A stretch of 56,066 nucleotides of DNA from Segatella salivae DSM 15606 (GCF_000185845.1 NZ_GL629647.1:1494790-1550855), one strand, 5' to 3'; shown: positions 23,990 through 33,713, counted from the stretch's first letter. Numbers and translations are program-made. Notes: generated by a model from the sequence alone, not told the origin.

Positions 23990-25441
23990 TTATTCGTCTT
24001 CAGAAATCATCTTACCAAAGAAGCTTTTCAACTCCTTGAATAGCTTATGAGACGTACTATTCTCTTTCTTCTCTTTGGCAAGTCGCTCTTCTTCCTGACG
24101 TTTTGCCTCGAGTTCAGCCTGCAATTCGGCTTCCTTACGACGGCGTTCTTCCTCTTCAGCCTTTTGCTTTTCAGCCTCTGTACGCACTACTCCACTACCA
24201 GTTGTCTCATTGAGTGTACGTGGTTTCTGGTGTAAATCCACTGTTGTTGTGGTGGTTTTAGCATCAGGTGTTGTTCCAAAGAGATCGCTCTTGATTTCTG
24301 GTCCGGCACAATTCATGTCACCTTTTGCCAGGATACCCAAGATGGTATTCATCATTCCATCGTGTGCATTGATGCTTTCGTTGGTAGAATTTATCGTTTG
24401 TGAGACGAACTTTGCAGTACGAATCTTGTCAATATGTGTATGATTTCGGAAAGCCGTTTCAATGTTTCTAAGGTTAGAACCACCACCGGTTAGGATGATA
24501 CCTCCTAAGAGATTGTTGGCATATTCGGCTGGAACCTGGAACCAAACATTCTCTATAATCTCTTCAACACGAGCCTCAACGACCTCTATAAACTTACGAC
24601 TTTCAATCTGACGCTCGGCATCTATGGAGAGCATTAGATTGTTATCGATGTCACTATTGTCTGTAAAAGCACTGGCATACTTTATCTTCATCTTCTCAGC
24701 ATCAGCCTCTTCCATCTGCAAAGAGGCAATATCCTTGGTGATGTTATTGCCTCCAAGTGGGATAACGGCTAAGTGACGGAGAATGTTTTTGTAGTAAACG
24801 GAGACTGTAGTTGTCTCTGCTCCCAAGTCAACGAGCACACAACCAGCTCGCTTTTCGGCTTCGGTCAACACGCTATCGGCCAGAACCATTGGTGCAAGAT
24901 ACATCTCTGCTATGGCTATTCCTGCCTGGTCGAAACACTTATTAAGGTTACGATAGTAGGTACGCAACCAGAGAATGTTCAAGAAGTTGCCTTCAAGACG
25001 CGTGCATTGAATGCCTACTGGGTCAAGCTGATATTGCTGATCAACTTTATATTCCTGTGTAGCGGCTTCAAGAATCTCACGATCTGGGTAACTCATTGTA
25101 CGGTTAGCATCCATTAATTGGTTAACCATCTCTTGAGAAACAATGGTATCTGAGGGAAGATCTTTAACGATAACATTACGTACACTGCGCATAGACTGCC
25201 CACCAACTCCTACATATACGTGGGCGATATCCGTCTTGAGCGCTGTCTTTAGCTTTGTAACAATATTGGTAAGACACTGTACCGTCTTGTCAATATTATA
25301 CACAACACCCTTTCGGATGCATTGCGTTGAGTTCTCTCTGACCACAGCAAGCACGGTAATACTGCCGTCGAGGTTCTTCTTTCCAGCGATACCGGTGATC
25401 TTAGTTGACCCCAGTTCTATTGCAACGATAAATTCTGCCAT
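23990..25441 (-). CDS. ftsA: Cell division protein FtsA
   Basis: Actin-like membrane tether of FtsZ. 483 residues, longer than most. The ATPase N-terminal motif IELGSTKITG lies at residue 7 and the phosphate-2 loop LVDLGAETTTVSVY at about 210; the adenosine loop GGIILTGGGSNL is near 310. After residue about 390 there is a low-complexity stretch and a charged E/K/R-rich predicted coiled coil (about 415-458), then the C-terminal amphipathic helix (KLFKELKSFFGKMI) that binds membrane. The coiled-coil insert between body and anchor is unusual compared with proteobacterial FtsA. Confidence 0.96.
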   Translation of the reverse strand: MAEFIVAIELGSTKITGIAGKKNLDGSITVLAVVRENSTQCIRKGVVYNIDKTVQCLTNIVTKLKTALKTDIAHVYVGVGGQSMRSVRNVIVKDLPSDTIVSQEMVNQLMDANRTMSYPDREILEAATQEYKVDQQYQLDPVGIQCTRLEGNFLNILWLRTYYRNLNKCFDQAGIAIAEMYLAPMVLADSVLTEAEKRAGCVLVDLGAETTTVSVYYKNILRHLAVIPLGGNNITKDIASLQMEEADAEKMKIKYASAFTDNSDIDNNLMLSIDAERQIESRKFIEVVEARVEEIIENVWFQVPAEYANNLLGGIILTGGGSNLRNIETAFRNHTHIDKIRTAKFVSQTINSTNESINAHDGMMNTILGILAKGDMNCAGPEIKSDLFGTTPDAKTTTTTVDLHQKPRTLNETTGSGVVRTEAEKQKAEEEERRRKEAELQAELEAKRQEEERLAKEKKENSTSHKLFKELKSFFGKMISEDE

Positions 25442-25460
25442 GCGTAATTCTTTATCTATT

Positions 25461-26654
25461 CTACTTCTGTTTCTTTTTATCTTTCGACTTCGGAGCGTCT
25501 TTTGATGATTTATCCTTAGGCTTTTGTTTCTTTACTTCGGCTTTATCGGTTTTTTTATCTGTATGACTCTCCGACTTCTTTGTCGTTGTTTTCTTTGGTT
25601 CCTCCTTGTCTTTCGAAGAAGAGGTTGAGCTTTTCTCCGATTTCTTTTCGGTCTTCTTCTTCGGTTCTTCCTTAGCCTTTGGTGAAGAAGTTGAAGGCTT
25701 TTCTGATTTCTTTTCAGCTACTTTCTTCGGTTCTTCCTTAGCCTTTGTGGGCGATTCTGCTGCAGAAGATTCAGGCTTTTCTTCCTTTTTAGGTTCAGCT
25801 TCGACGTTTCCGATGACATCACTTGCTGCTAACGCCTCACCAAGACTCTCATTATCATCACGTCGTTTGTCGCGTCGTTTGCAGATGATTTGATTGTCAA
25901 ATTCAAGGTTTATGTAGCTATATCTATTCCAACCAGCCTGAGAAAGTCCATACTTATAAAACTTTTCAAGTCGGTTCATCTTTCTGTTTACAAAGTCAAC
26001 TACGGCAGCTTTGCGCTTCTCCTTATTCTTATAGAAAGGCATTTGACCAAGATAAACAATGTGATTTCCCACGCGTGGAATAAGCTCTACACCGAGATCG
26101 GGTAACACATTGATTTGTTCTATCTGATTACGCCATAGTTCATTGCCCATCAGAGCTTTGCTTAGAGGCGAAATATAATTGGATGCGAACCACTTATTGA
26201 TATTACCCGTGGCGATAATCAAGTCAGATGTGTAATGAGAATTAGGCATAATGCAGTCATTATCGTCAAGATAATAATCATCACCATTGGCAGCTTTGAT
26301 CCTGACAACAGGCATTCGCTGAGTCAAAGAGATGTTAACCTCGCCATCTTCTGTTTTATAACATTCGGCGGTTTTAACGAAAGGACTGGCTTTCAACGCC
26401 TCTTCCATCTTGCGAAGATTGACATATTTCATTGGCTTCTCCAATGGATAAAGCTGTTCTTTCTCTAATCTTGCCTTAATTTCTCGCGCATCTATGAAGC
26501 CATTTGTAGCCTCATCTTGAATATTTATGTTTACTTTCGTGCACAAACGAGCTGCTTCATCGGGCTTATTAAAAGCCGTAAATGCTAACAAAAGATATAT
26601 TGCTATCAATACATCTGATGTTACAATGAAGGTCTTTTTCCAGCTGATGCGCAT
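25461..26654 (-). CDS. ftsQ: Cell division protein FtsQ with lysine-rich repeat tail
   Basis: Bitopic divisome protein. 397 residues: a short cytoplasmic N-terminus, one membrane helix (about 9-29, TFIVTSDVLIAIYLLLAF), a POTRA-like periplasmic part (about 40-110) and a beta domain to about residue 260. The remaining about 135 residues are extremely rich in K, E, S, T and P. Within them three tandem 22-residue repeats start with K(A/D)KEEPKK at residues 304, 326 and 348. Normal FtsQ ends with the beta domain that binds FtsB/FtsL, so this periplasmic tail is an addition. Neighbours murC and ftsA fix the identity. Confidence 0.88.
   Translation of the reverse strand: MRISWKKTFIVTSDVLIAIYLLLAFTAFNKPDEAARLCTKVNINIQDEATNGFIDAREIKARLEKEQLYPLEKPMKYVNLRKMEEALKASPFVKTAECYKTEDGEVNISLTQRMPVVRIKAANGDDYYLDDNDCIMPNSHYTSDLIIATGNINKWFASNYISPLSKALMGNELWRNQIEQINVLPDLGVELIPRVGNHIVYLGQMPFYKNKEKRKAAVVDFVNRKMNRLEKFYKYGLSQAGWNRYSYINLEFDNQIICKRRDKRRDDNESLGEALAASDVIGNVEAEPKKEEKPESSAAESPTKAKEEPKKVAEKKSEKPSTSSPKAKEEPKKKTEKKSEKSSTSSSKDKEEPKKTTTKKSESHTDKKTDKAEVKKQKPKDKSSKDAPKSKDKKKQK
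25548..25745 (-). repeat. Three 66-bp coding repeats in ftsQ
   Basis: Encodes residues 304-369 as three 22-residue units (K-D/A-KEEPKK...KKSEK...STSS). The DNA of the first two units is nearly identical, indicating recent duplication; the third has diverged in its second half. Confidence 0.85.
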
Positions 26655-26671
26655 CCGTTAGTTTCGTTTTA

Positions 26672-28048
26672 TTACTTATTTTCAATGATTTTGGCAATCT
26701 GAGGAACGTAGTTGTTGAGGTCACCTGCACCAAGAACGACAAGAACATCAAAGTCTCGACCTTTCACATAGTCAAGAACTTCGTCCTTCTTAATCATCGT
26801 TTTTTCTACGTTTGGTTTCAGATGATCATAAATCAACATACTCGTTACCCCTTCGATAGGCTCTTCTCGTGCCGGATATATCTCTGTAAGAATGACTTCA
26901 TCAAAGTTACTTAGTGCATCAGCAAACTCAAGATAGAAGTCACGTGTACGCGAATAGAGGTGTGGTTGGAACATAACCGTAATCTTACGGCCCTTAAACA
27001 GTTCTTTAAGACTCCTCGCACTTTGAAGTACTTCCTTTGGATGATGACCATAATCAGACAAGAACACATGTCTATTATCCTTGATTTTAAAGTCGAATCT
27101 GCGGTCAACACCGGCATAAGTTCTCATGCCATAACGTAGTTCTTCGGCTGTACATCCATTCAATTGTGCCATTGCCATGGCGGCGATGGCATTCTCAATA
27201 TTGATTGGAATGGGCTGACCGAGATTAACACGCGCTACATTTTCAATCGGAGAAATAAAGTCGAAACAAATCTCTCCGTTATCAATCACAACATTCTCTG
27301 CATGGAAGTCGCCTGCTTCACGACTGTAATCATATACTTTTACGCCTTCTTGCACATGCTGTTTCATCTCAAGATTGCGATGGATTATCAATGCTCCACC
27401 TGGTTGAATGAGTTCCGTATAGTGGCGAAAGCTTTCAAGATAGGCCTCTTTTGTACCATAGATATCAAGATGATCGGGGTCGGTTGAAGTGATAACACTC
27501 ATCCATGGCCTCAACCAATGAAAGCTTCTATCAAACTCATCGGCTTCAATAACGATGTAATCACTATTCTTTGACAAGATATAATTAGTGCCATAGTTCT
27601 TTGAAATGCCTCCCAAGAAGGCATTACAATCCATGTGACTCTGATGCATTATGTGTGCACACATCGTCGAAGTAGTGGTCTTTCCATGCGTGCCTGCAAA
27701 GCAAAGACCTTTATGACTGCGTGTAAGCGTTCCCAAAACTTGAGCCCGTTTCTGGATTTCAAAGCCCTTTTCACGGAAGAATTGCAGTTCTTTGTGCGTG
27801 TCAGGAATGGCAGGTGTGTAGATGACTAACGTCGATTGAGGATTCTTACACACGTGAGGAATCTCTTCAATATCCTCTTCGTAATGAATCAACATGCCTT
27901 CTTTCTCAAGTTGATGTGTTAGGGTTGACGGCGTCTTGTCATAGCCTGCAACAACCAAACCACGATGAATGAAGTAACGAGCTAAGGCACTCATGCCAAT
28001 ACCTCCAGCCCCAATGAAGTACACAGCCTTAATATCTTTCAGTTCCAT
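26672..28048 (-). CDS. murC: UDP-N-acetylmuramate--L-alanine ligase
   Basis: Adds L-alanine to UDP-MurNAc, the first Mur ligase step. 458 residues. N-terminal Rossmann motif FIGAGGIGMSALARY (residue 11), ATP loop CFAGTHGKTTTSTM (about 115), and the central FDRSFHWLRP-type block (about 172) identify MurC. The C-terminal domain includes FQPHLYSRTRDFY (about 356). It directly follows murG (start codon adjoining the murG stop) and precedes ftsQ by 17 nt. Confidence 0.96.
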   Translation of the reverse strand: MELKDIKAVYFIGAGGIGMSALARYFIHRGLVVAGYDKTPSTLTHQLEKEGMLIHYEEDIEEIPHVCKNPQSTLVIYTPAIPDTHKELQFFREKGFEIQKRAQVLGTLTRSHKGLCFAGTHGKTTTSTMCAHIMHQSHMDCNAFLGGISKNYGTNYILSKNSDYIVIEADEFDRSFHWLRPWMSVITSTDPDHLDIYGTKEAYLESFRHYTELIQPGGALIIHRNLEMKQHVQEGVKVYDYSREAGDFHAENVVIDNGEICFDFISPIENVARVNLGQPIPINIENAIAAMAMAQLNGCTAEELRYGMRTYAGVDRRFDFKIKDNRHVFLSDYGHHPKEVLQSARSLKELFKGRKITVMFQPHLYSRTRDFYLEFADALSNFDEVILTEIYPAREEPIEGVTSMLIYDHLKPNVEKTMIKKDEVLDYVKGRDFDVLVVLGAGDLNNYVPQIAKIIENK

Positions 28049-29155
28049 TTAATTTAATGCTAGCTTTATTACCTGGTCGGCGATGACGTCGGCCGAGTTC
28101 TTTTTTCCGAGTTTTAATATGTTTTCTTTTAATGATTCGAGTGTAGAAGCGTTGCCAACTGTTTGGATTGCAGTCTTCAGTAGTACGTTAACAGCCTCAC
28201 TGTCCTTTACATATATGGCGGCATTCTTATTGACTAAGGCCATCGCATTCTTTGTTTGATGGTCCTCTGCAACGTTAGGTGAAGGCACAAGGATTACGGG
28301 TTTGCCTATCAAACAGAATTCACTGATGCTGCTTGCACCTGCTCTACTAATGACCAAATCGGCTGCTTTGTAAGCTGCTCCCATATCACTGATAAAGTCA
28401 GTAACCTTTAGATTTGGCAACTCTTCATTCTGAAGTTGTTGTTGAATGCCTTCATAATAGGCCTTACCTGTTTGCCAAATGAACTGAATATCAGTCTTTC
28501 CGATGATATCAAGATGTTGCAACATACTATCGTTGATAGTCTTTGCACCCAAGCTTCCACCCACTAAGAGAACTGTTTTCATGTTTGGATTGAGGCCAAA
28601 TGACTCGCGTGCTTCCTCAACGGTAAGCTTTGAATCAAGCACATTCTGCCGAACGGGGTTACCAGTCATGATGATTTTGTCTGCAGGAAAGAAGCGTTCC
28701 ATGCCTTCATAGGCTACACATATCTTGTCAGCTTTCTTAGAAAGCAACTTGTTTGTTACTCCGGCATAGGAGTTTTGCTCTTGAATCAGACAAGGAATTC
28801 CTTCTTTTGCACACACGTTTAGTGTCGGTCCACTGGCATATCCACCTACACCTACGGCAACCATTGGCTTGAATTGTTTCACAATCTGACGTGCCATGCG
28901 CTCGCTTTTCCATATTTTGAAGAGCACAGCGATATTCTTCCACAGATGTTTGCGGTCGAAACCACAGATGGGAAGGCCCTTAATCTCATATCCTGCGGCT
29001 GGAACACGCTGCATTTCCATGCGTCCCAACGCCCCAACGAAAAGAATCTTAGCCTCTGGTTGCTTTGCTTTGATAGCATTAGCAATAGATACTGCCGGGA
29101 AGATATGCCCTCCAGTACCTCCACCACTGATGATTATTCTCAATTCCTTATCCAT
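28049..29155 (-). CDS. murG: UDP-GlcNAc--undecaprenyl-PP-MurNAc-pentapeptide transferase
   Basis: GT28 glycosyltransferase that makes lipid II from lipid I at the inner membrane. 368 residues. The N-terminal G-loop SGGGTGGHIFPAVSIANA is at residue 10, a second loop GVGGYASGP at about 102, and the UDP-GlcNAc site SRAGASSISEFCLIGKPVIL at about 272. It follows ftsW with a 116-nt spacer that holds a possible promoter. Confidence 0.96.
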   Translation of the reverse strand: MDKELRIIISGGGTGGHIFPAVSIANAIKAKQPEAKILFVGALGRMEMQRVPAAGYEIKGLPICGFDRKHLWKNIAVLFKIWKSERMARQIVKQFKPMVAVGVGGYASGPTLNVCAKEGIPCLIQEQNSYAGVTNKLLSKKADKICVAYEGMERFFPADKIIMTGNPVRQNVLDSKLTVEEARESFGLNPNMKTVLLVGGSLGAKTINDSMLQHLDIIGKTDIQFIWQTGKAYYEGIQQQLQNEELPNLKVTDFISDMGAAYKAADLVISRAGASSISEFCLIGKPVILVPSPNVAEDHQTKNAMALVNKNAAIYVKDSEAVNVLLKTAIQTVGNASTLESLKENILKLGKKNSADVIADQVIKLALN

Positions 29156-29178
29156 GTTTTACGAATTACTATGATATT

Positions 29179-29187
29179 GCAAAAGTA
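29179..29187 (-). promoter_or_regulatory. Possible internal promoter before murG
   Basis: TACTTTTGC on the minus strand fits TAnnTTTG, 24 nt upstream of the murG start. No -33 box at the expected distance, so confidence is low. Confidence 0.35.
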
Positions 29188-29271
29188 ATCAAAAAAATTA
29201 GTTTTATACCATTTTACTTTCTTTTTTCACTCCTTTTACAATGCGTTTTACTGACGTTTCAATACAGAAGC

Positions 29272-30546
29272 TCACTCCGTTATGCTTACTTCTGTTTTTG
29301 TCTCGCCCTGACCTGGTTCACCTTTCTTCTTTGCCGAGCGACTAACACTCAGGATTACACCGACATAGATGCAATTAATCATCGTCGAAGTTCCACCCTT
29401 ACTGATGAGCGGTAAAGGCTGACCAGTGACTGGAGCAAGTCCCACGGCGACACACATATTAAACAATGCCTGCGTGACAAGCAGCAAAGCGAGACCCATA
29501 GCCAGTAAAGCGGGGAAGTTATTCTCGCATCGGCTGGCAATGCGCCCAGTGCGAAAGAGCAGCATAATGTAAAGAACTGCAACGGCAACTGCCCCTTCTA
29601 CGCCCAACTCTTCAATGATAATAGCATAGATAAAGTCTGAAAAGGCCTGCGAAAGAAAGTCTCGTTCGACGCTGTTTCCTGGTCCTTTACCCACCACATT
29701 CGATGAAGCGATGGCGATATTGGCATGAGCCACCTGAGCATCTGTATCTAAGTCGACCTCAGCCGGCGTGACTTCTTTTGAAGAAGTGAACTTATCAATG
29801 CGCGATTTCCACGTGTCGGCACGGTGGAAAATCTTGCCCAACAGTCCCTCATCTTTCTTTTGTTGCGCCACCTGTTCAGTCATATTCTTTGATGTTTCAA
29901 CGTCACCTCGGTCTGTACCGAGCAACATTACACCGGCAAAAATGACTAAGATTAGCACAAGAGTTACGCCCATTAGTTTCCCCAACTGACGCATAGGCAC
30001 ACGGCCAATGACCATCATCAACAAGATAACTAAACACAAAAGTGCCGCCGTTGAAAGGTTTTCCAATCCGATAAGGGGCACGATAAAGGCGCACACTATG
30101 AGGATAAACTTAAAGGCATTCTTATCTGCTCCATGATCCGTTTGTAGCGCACTAAGTATCTGAGCCGTAGCCAATACAAGAGTACCTTTGGCAATTTCCG
30201 ACGGCTGGAATTGTATTCCGATGAAACTTACCCATCGTTGTGCGCCGTTGGTAGACTGACCTGCGAAGAAAACCCAAATCAAAGTGATGAACGAAATGAC
30301 TAACATGAAGGGCGTAAGTATCTTGAAATACTTACACTTTATGTTAAGCGTGATGACCATACAGAATATGCCCATCAACAAGATTCCAAGGTGTTTGATC
30401 AATGGAGAGAAATAACTTCCACTCTTATAAGTTAGTCCTGAAGAGGCCGAAAACACCTCTACAACACTAATAATGCACAGGAAGAAGAAGATCATCCAAA
30501 TGACCTTGTCGCCCTTAAAAATATTACTAAGCGTCTTTTTGTCCAT
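29272..30546 (-). CDS. ftsW: SEDS peptidoglycan polymerase FtsW
   Basis: Multi-spanning SEDS-family glycosyltransferase that polymerises lipid II at the septum with FtsI. 424 residues with about ten membrane segments. Conserved blocks include GAQRWVSFIGIQFQPSEIAK (about 100-119), the C-terminal SQAFSDFIYAIIIEELGVEG (about 290) and PVTGQPLPLISKGGTSTM (about 373), which are SEDS signatures. The large extracytoplasmic loop (about 200-275) is K/E-rich. Position between murD and murG supports FtsW rather than RodA. Confidence 0.95.
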   Translation of the reverse strand: MDKKTLSNIFKGDKVIWMIFFFLCIISVVEVFSASSGLTYKSGSYFSPLIKHLGILLMGIFCMVITLNIKCKYFKILTPFMLVISFITLIWVFFAGQSTNGAQRWVSFIGIQFQPSEIAKGTLVLATAQILSALQTDHGADKNAFKFILIVCAFIVPLIGLENLSTAALLCLVILLMMVIGRVPMRQLGKLMGVTLVLILVIFAGVMLLGTDRGDVETSKNMTEQVAQQKKDEGLLGKIFHRADTWKSRIDKFTSSKEVTPAEVDLDTDAQVAHANIAIASSNVVGKGPGNSVERDFLSQAFSDFIYAIIIEELGVEGAVAVAVLYIMLLFRTGRIASRCENNFPALLAMGLALLLVTQALFNMCVAVGLAPVTGQPLPLISKGGTSTMINCIYVGVILSVSRSAKKKGEPGQGETKTEVSITE

Positions 30547-31111
30547 AACTATTCGAAAAAGAGAGTCTTATCCGCGCCATCATTGCCTAACATTGTCTTT
30601 TATTTACCCTGTAATACCAACTAAACACGCGATGTATCCCATTACAATAAGTGCCACATCGCATGCTGAGGAAGGTTTTGGCAATAGAGGATTGGCGTCA
30701 GAAGCCATCACCGTCTATCAAATATTATTTTATATTTTCTTTATTCTAAAAGCATCGCTCGCTACGCGTCAATGCTCATTTTCATTTCATGCGAGAGTCA
30801 ACCGCTAACCTATTGACTCTCAATATCCTACGCCCCATCTTCTGATTTAAGCCTTTTCATGCCATCATTTGGGGCATTTCATGCCGTCTTTTGAGCCATA
30901 TTGCACACTAAAACGGCCTATATTGTGTGCCGCTTTGACTATAGGATTATCCCTCATGCATTAAGCACGACTCATCATCTAAGTTTCATGAAATCATGTG
31001 TCCCACCTAAAAGAGGGGTTAAACTGCTTTCAAGGGTTCACACTTTCTTGCTTTCAGCGAGCTTAAAGGAGCCTATAAATTGAATTAATAAAGCTTCCTT
31101 TGCCTTCTCTT
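30547..31111. other. 565-nt gene-free gap inside the dcw cluster
   Basis: No gene is supported between murD and ftsW, which in related genomes usually are nearly contiguous. The gap holds a perfect 9-bp hairpin GAGAGTCAA/TTGACTCTC (30793-30821), two 22-bp direct repeats beginning TTTCATGCC (30855-30876 and 30877-30898), and an inverted pair GCACAC/GTGTGC (30903-30930). No confident promoter for ftsW is visible. Confidence 0.6.
30855..30898. repeat. Two 22-bp direct repeats in the murD-ftsW gap
   Basis: Units 30855-30876 and 30877-30898 share TTTCATGCC at the start and a TTTKRGSCA-type end. The period is the same 22 bp as the iteron arrays at 13641 and 22332, though the sequence differs. Confidence 0.6.
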
Positions 31112-32443
31112 CTATAGCTTTCTTACCATATCCTTAAACATATTGCCTCGCTCTTCCATATTGTGGAACAAGTCAAAGCTGGCGCAACATGGGCTTAACA
31201 GCACAGTATCGCCGGGCTGTGCCAAGGTATGACAAGCCTCAACACAATCTTTCATGCTGTGGGTATCCTTGATTATGACGCCCAAGTCATCGAAGTTATC
31301 ATGCAATTTCTTGTTGTCTGCACCGAGATAAACGATTGCTCGACACTTCTTCTTCACGAGTTCTTTAATCGGAGTGTAGTCATTGCCCTTGTCCTTACCC
31401 CCGAGAATGAGAATCGTTGGCGTGGTCATGCTGTCTAAAGCATACCAACAGGCGTCTACATTTGTAGCCTTCGAATCATTGATATATTGCACTCCATTGA
31501 CCTTGCAAACCTTTTCCAAACGATGTTCTACACCGGGGAAGTCACCTAATCCCTTACGAATTGCCTCGCTCTTTATGCCTGCAATGTTGGCTGCTAAGCC
31601 TGCCGCGAGACTGTTATGAAGGTTATGTTTGCCGGTCAACGAAAGCTCTTCTTGCTTCATATTGAATGGCGTGGGATAGTCAAGCTTATAGTTTCCATCT
31701 TCAATATAGCCGAAAGCACCTTGCTCTTTGTGCTCAGAGAACGGACAAACAAAGGCTTTGGTTTCAAACTTTTCAAGCTCTTTCTGAATCACTGGGTCAT
31801 CATTCCAATAGATAAAGCTATCTTCCTGCGTTTGGTTTTGAAGGATTCTCATCTTCGCATCGGCATAGTTCTCGAACTTAAAGTCGTAGCGATCCAAGTG
31901 ATCGGGAGTGATATTGAGGAGTACTGCGATATTAGCGCGGAAGTCATACATGTTATCTAACTGGAAACTACTAAGCTCAATAACGTAGTATTCGTGTGGA
32001 TCCTCGGCCACTTGTAACGCCAAACTCTTTCCTATATTGCCTGCTAAACCAACGTCATAACCTGCAGTTTTGAAGATATGATAAATCAAAGAGGTCGTTG
32101 TTGTCTTGCCATTACTGCCCGTGATACATACCATTTTAGACTGTGTATAGCGTCCCGCGAACTCGATTTCACTAATGATATGTGTGCCCTGGGCCATGAG
32201 TTTCTGTATCATCGGCGCCTCTTTTGGAATGCCGGGGCTTTTGATTATTTCATCGGCATTAAGGATTTTATCGGCCGTGTGATGTCCTTCTTCCCACTCA
32301 ATGCCATGCTTATCAAGCAAGTTTTTATATTTATCTTGGATTGAAGACATGTCGGAAACAAACACATCAAAACCCTTTTGCTTTGCCAAAACAGCTGCTC
32401 CGGCACCACTTTCGCCGGCTCCTAATATAACGATTCTACTCAT
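31112..32443 (-). CDS. murD: UDP-N-acetylmuramoyl-L-alanine--D-glutamate ligase
   Basis: Adds D-glutamate to UDP-MurNAc-L-Ala. 443 residues. N-terminal motif ILGAGESGAGAAVLA (residue 6), ATP loop ITGSNGKTTTTSLIYH (about 108), and the YINDSKATNVDACWYAL block (about 321) with GGKDKGNDY (about 350) are typical of MurD. It starts one base after the mraY stop. Downstream of it lies the gene-free gap, so transcription through to ftsW is not assured. Confidence 0.96.
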   Translation of the reverse strand: MSRIVILGAGESGAGAAVLAKQKGFDVFVSDMSSIQDKYKNLLDKHGIEWEEGHHTADKILNADEIIKSPGIPKEAPMIQKLMAQGTHIISEIEFAGRYTQSKMVCITGSNGKTTTTSLIYHIFKTAGYDVGLAGNIGKSLALQVAEDPHEYYVIELSSFQLDNMYDFRANIAVLLNITPDHLDRYDFKFENYADAKMRILQNQTQEDSFIYWNDDPVIQKELEKFETKAFVCPFSEHKEQGAFGYIEDGNYKLDYPTPFNMKQEELSLTGKHNLHNSLAAGLAANIAGIKSEAIRKGLGDFPGVEHRLEKVCKVNGVQYINDSKATNVDACWYALDSMTTPTILILGGKDKGNDYTPIKELVKKKCRAIVYLGADNKKLHDNFDDLGVIIKDTHSMKDCVEACHTLAQPGDTVLLSPCCASFDLFHNMEERGNMFKDMVRKL

Positions 32444-32444
32444 C

Positions 32445-33713
32445 TTATCTAATCTTTAATGTGATAATGGTTAACGCTGCAAGGATAATCGTGATAATCC
32501 AAAAGCGTATTGTAATCTTGGCTTCATGCTTAGGACTGTGTGGAGCCTTAAGAAGATACTTGCAATCAGGGTCAAGCTGGTCGTCGGTGACACGGAAATT
32601 ATCATGAATTGGCGTGCGTTTGAAGATGCGTTGCTTGATGCCTCGCCGCTTGCCAAGCTTGAAATAGTAAACTTGAATGATGACACTTAAGCTCTCAACG
32701 AAAAAGATTCCACAAAGTATCGGAAGTAAAAGCTCCTTGTGAATGATAATAGCACACACGGCTATAATGCCACCAATTGTGAGCGAACCTGTGTCTCCCA
32801 TGAACACTTGTGCAGGGTAAGCATTGTACCAAAGGAAACCAATGAGCGCACCAATAAAGGCACACATGAAGACCACAAGCTCTTCGCTTTGAGGTATATA
32901 CATGATGTTTAGATAGGCAGCGAATTGTAAATGGCTGCTCACATAAGCCAGAATACCAAGCGCAACACCTATAATCGCGGAGTTTCCAGCACACATCCCA
33001 TCCATGCCATCATTGAGATTAGCCCCATTGCTGACTGCCGTCACGACTAAAATCGTCATAATTACAAAGAGAATCCAGCCTGCAGCAACCTTATGTTTGC
33101 CGCAAAAACTCATCAAATTGCTATAACTTAGATTATGACCCTTAACAAATGGGATGGTAGTCTTTAACGATTTATGGGCCTGAGTACGGTGTTTCACCAC
33201 CATTTCTTTGCCCTGTCGCTCTATGGCTATATTCTCATTTATCTTCACATCGGGCGACATCCATAGCACAAGTCCTACGATTAAGCCTATACCGATTTGC
33301 CCAACGATTTTATATTTGCCTTTAAGTCCCTCTTTATCACGGCGGAAAATCTTAATATAATCATCCATACCACCTAAGAATCCTAACCAAACAGTGGTGA
33401 TAATCATTAAGATAAGATAGACATTACGCAGCCTTCCAAGCAGGAGAACTGGTACAAGAATGGACAGAATAATAATCACTCCACCCATCGAAGGAACGCC
33501 AATCTTCTTCACACCAAAGGGATCTATTGATGCGTCCCGTTGTGTTTCAGTAATCTGTTTACGCTTTAAGAACTTGATAAACCGCTCTCCTGCCCATGCT
33601 GAAATGACTAAGGAGAGAATCAAAGCCAATAGGGCACGGAATGAGATATACCCCCAAATACGTGACCCACTGATGCCATATTGTTCAAGAAATCTAAAGA
33701 GATAGTATAACAT
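32445..33713 (-). CDS. mraY: Phospho-N-acetylmuramoyl-pentapeptide transferase
   Basis: Integral membrane enzyme that makes lipid I from UDP-MurNAc-pentapeptide and undecaprenyl phosphate. 422 residues, longer than the 360 of E. coli because of an insert near 170-210 that is common in Bacteroidota. The catalytic motifs are GGMDDYIKIFRRDKEGLKGK (about 124), the NLNDGMDGMCAGNSAI block (about 230) and the histidine-rich FKRTPIHDNF motif (about 363). It lies between murE and murD. Confidence 0.95.
   Translation of the reverse strand: MLYYLFRFLEQYGISGSRIWGYISFRALLALILSLVISAWAGERFIKFLKRKQITETQRDASIDPFGVKKIGVPSMGGVIIILSILVPVLLLGRLRNVYLILMIITTVWLGFLGGMDDYIKIFRRDKEGLKGKYKIVGQIGIGLIVGLVLWMSPDVKINENIAIERQGKEMVVKHRTQAHKSLKTTIPFVKGHNLSYSNLMSFCGKHKVAAGWILFVIMTILVVTAVSNGANLNDGMDGMCAGNSAIIGVALGILAYVSSHLQFAAYLNIMYIPQSEELVVFMCAFIGALIGFLWYNAYPAQVFMGDTGSLTIGGIIAVCAIIIHKELLLPILCGIFFVESLSVIIQVYYFKLGKRRGIKQRIFKRTPIHDNFRVTDDQLDPDCKYLLKAPHSPKHEAKITIRFWIITIILAALTIITLKIR

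Noticed and set aside
30473..30808. Open frame that would fill part of the murD-ftsW gap
   Set aside because: It begins inside ftsW on the opposite strand and shows no recognisable protein features.
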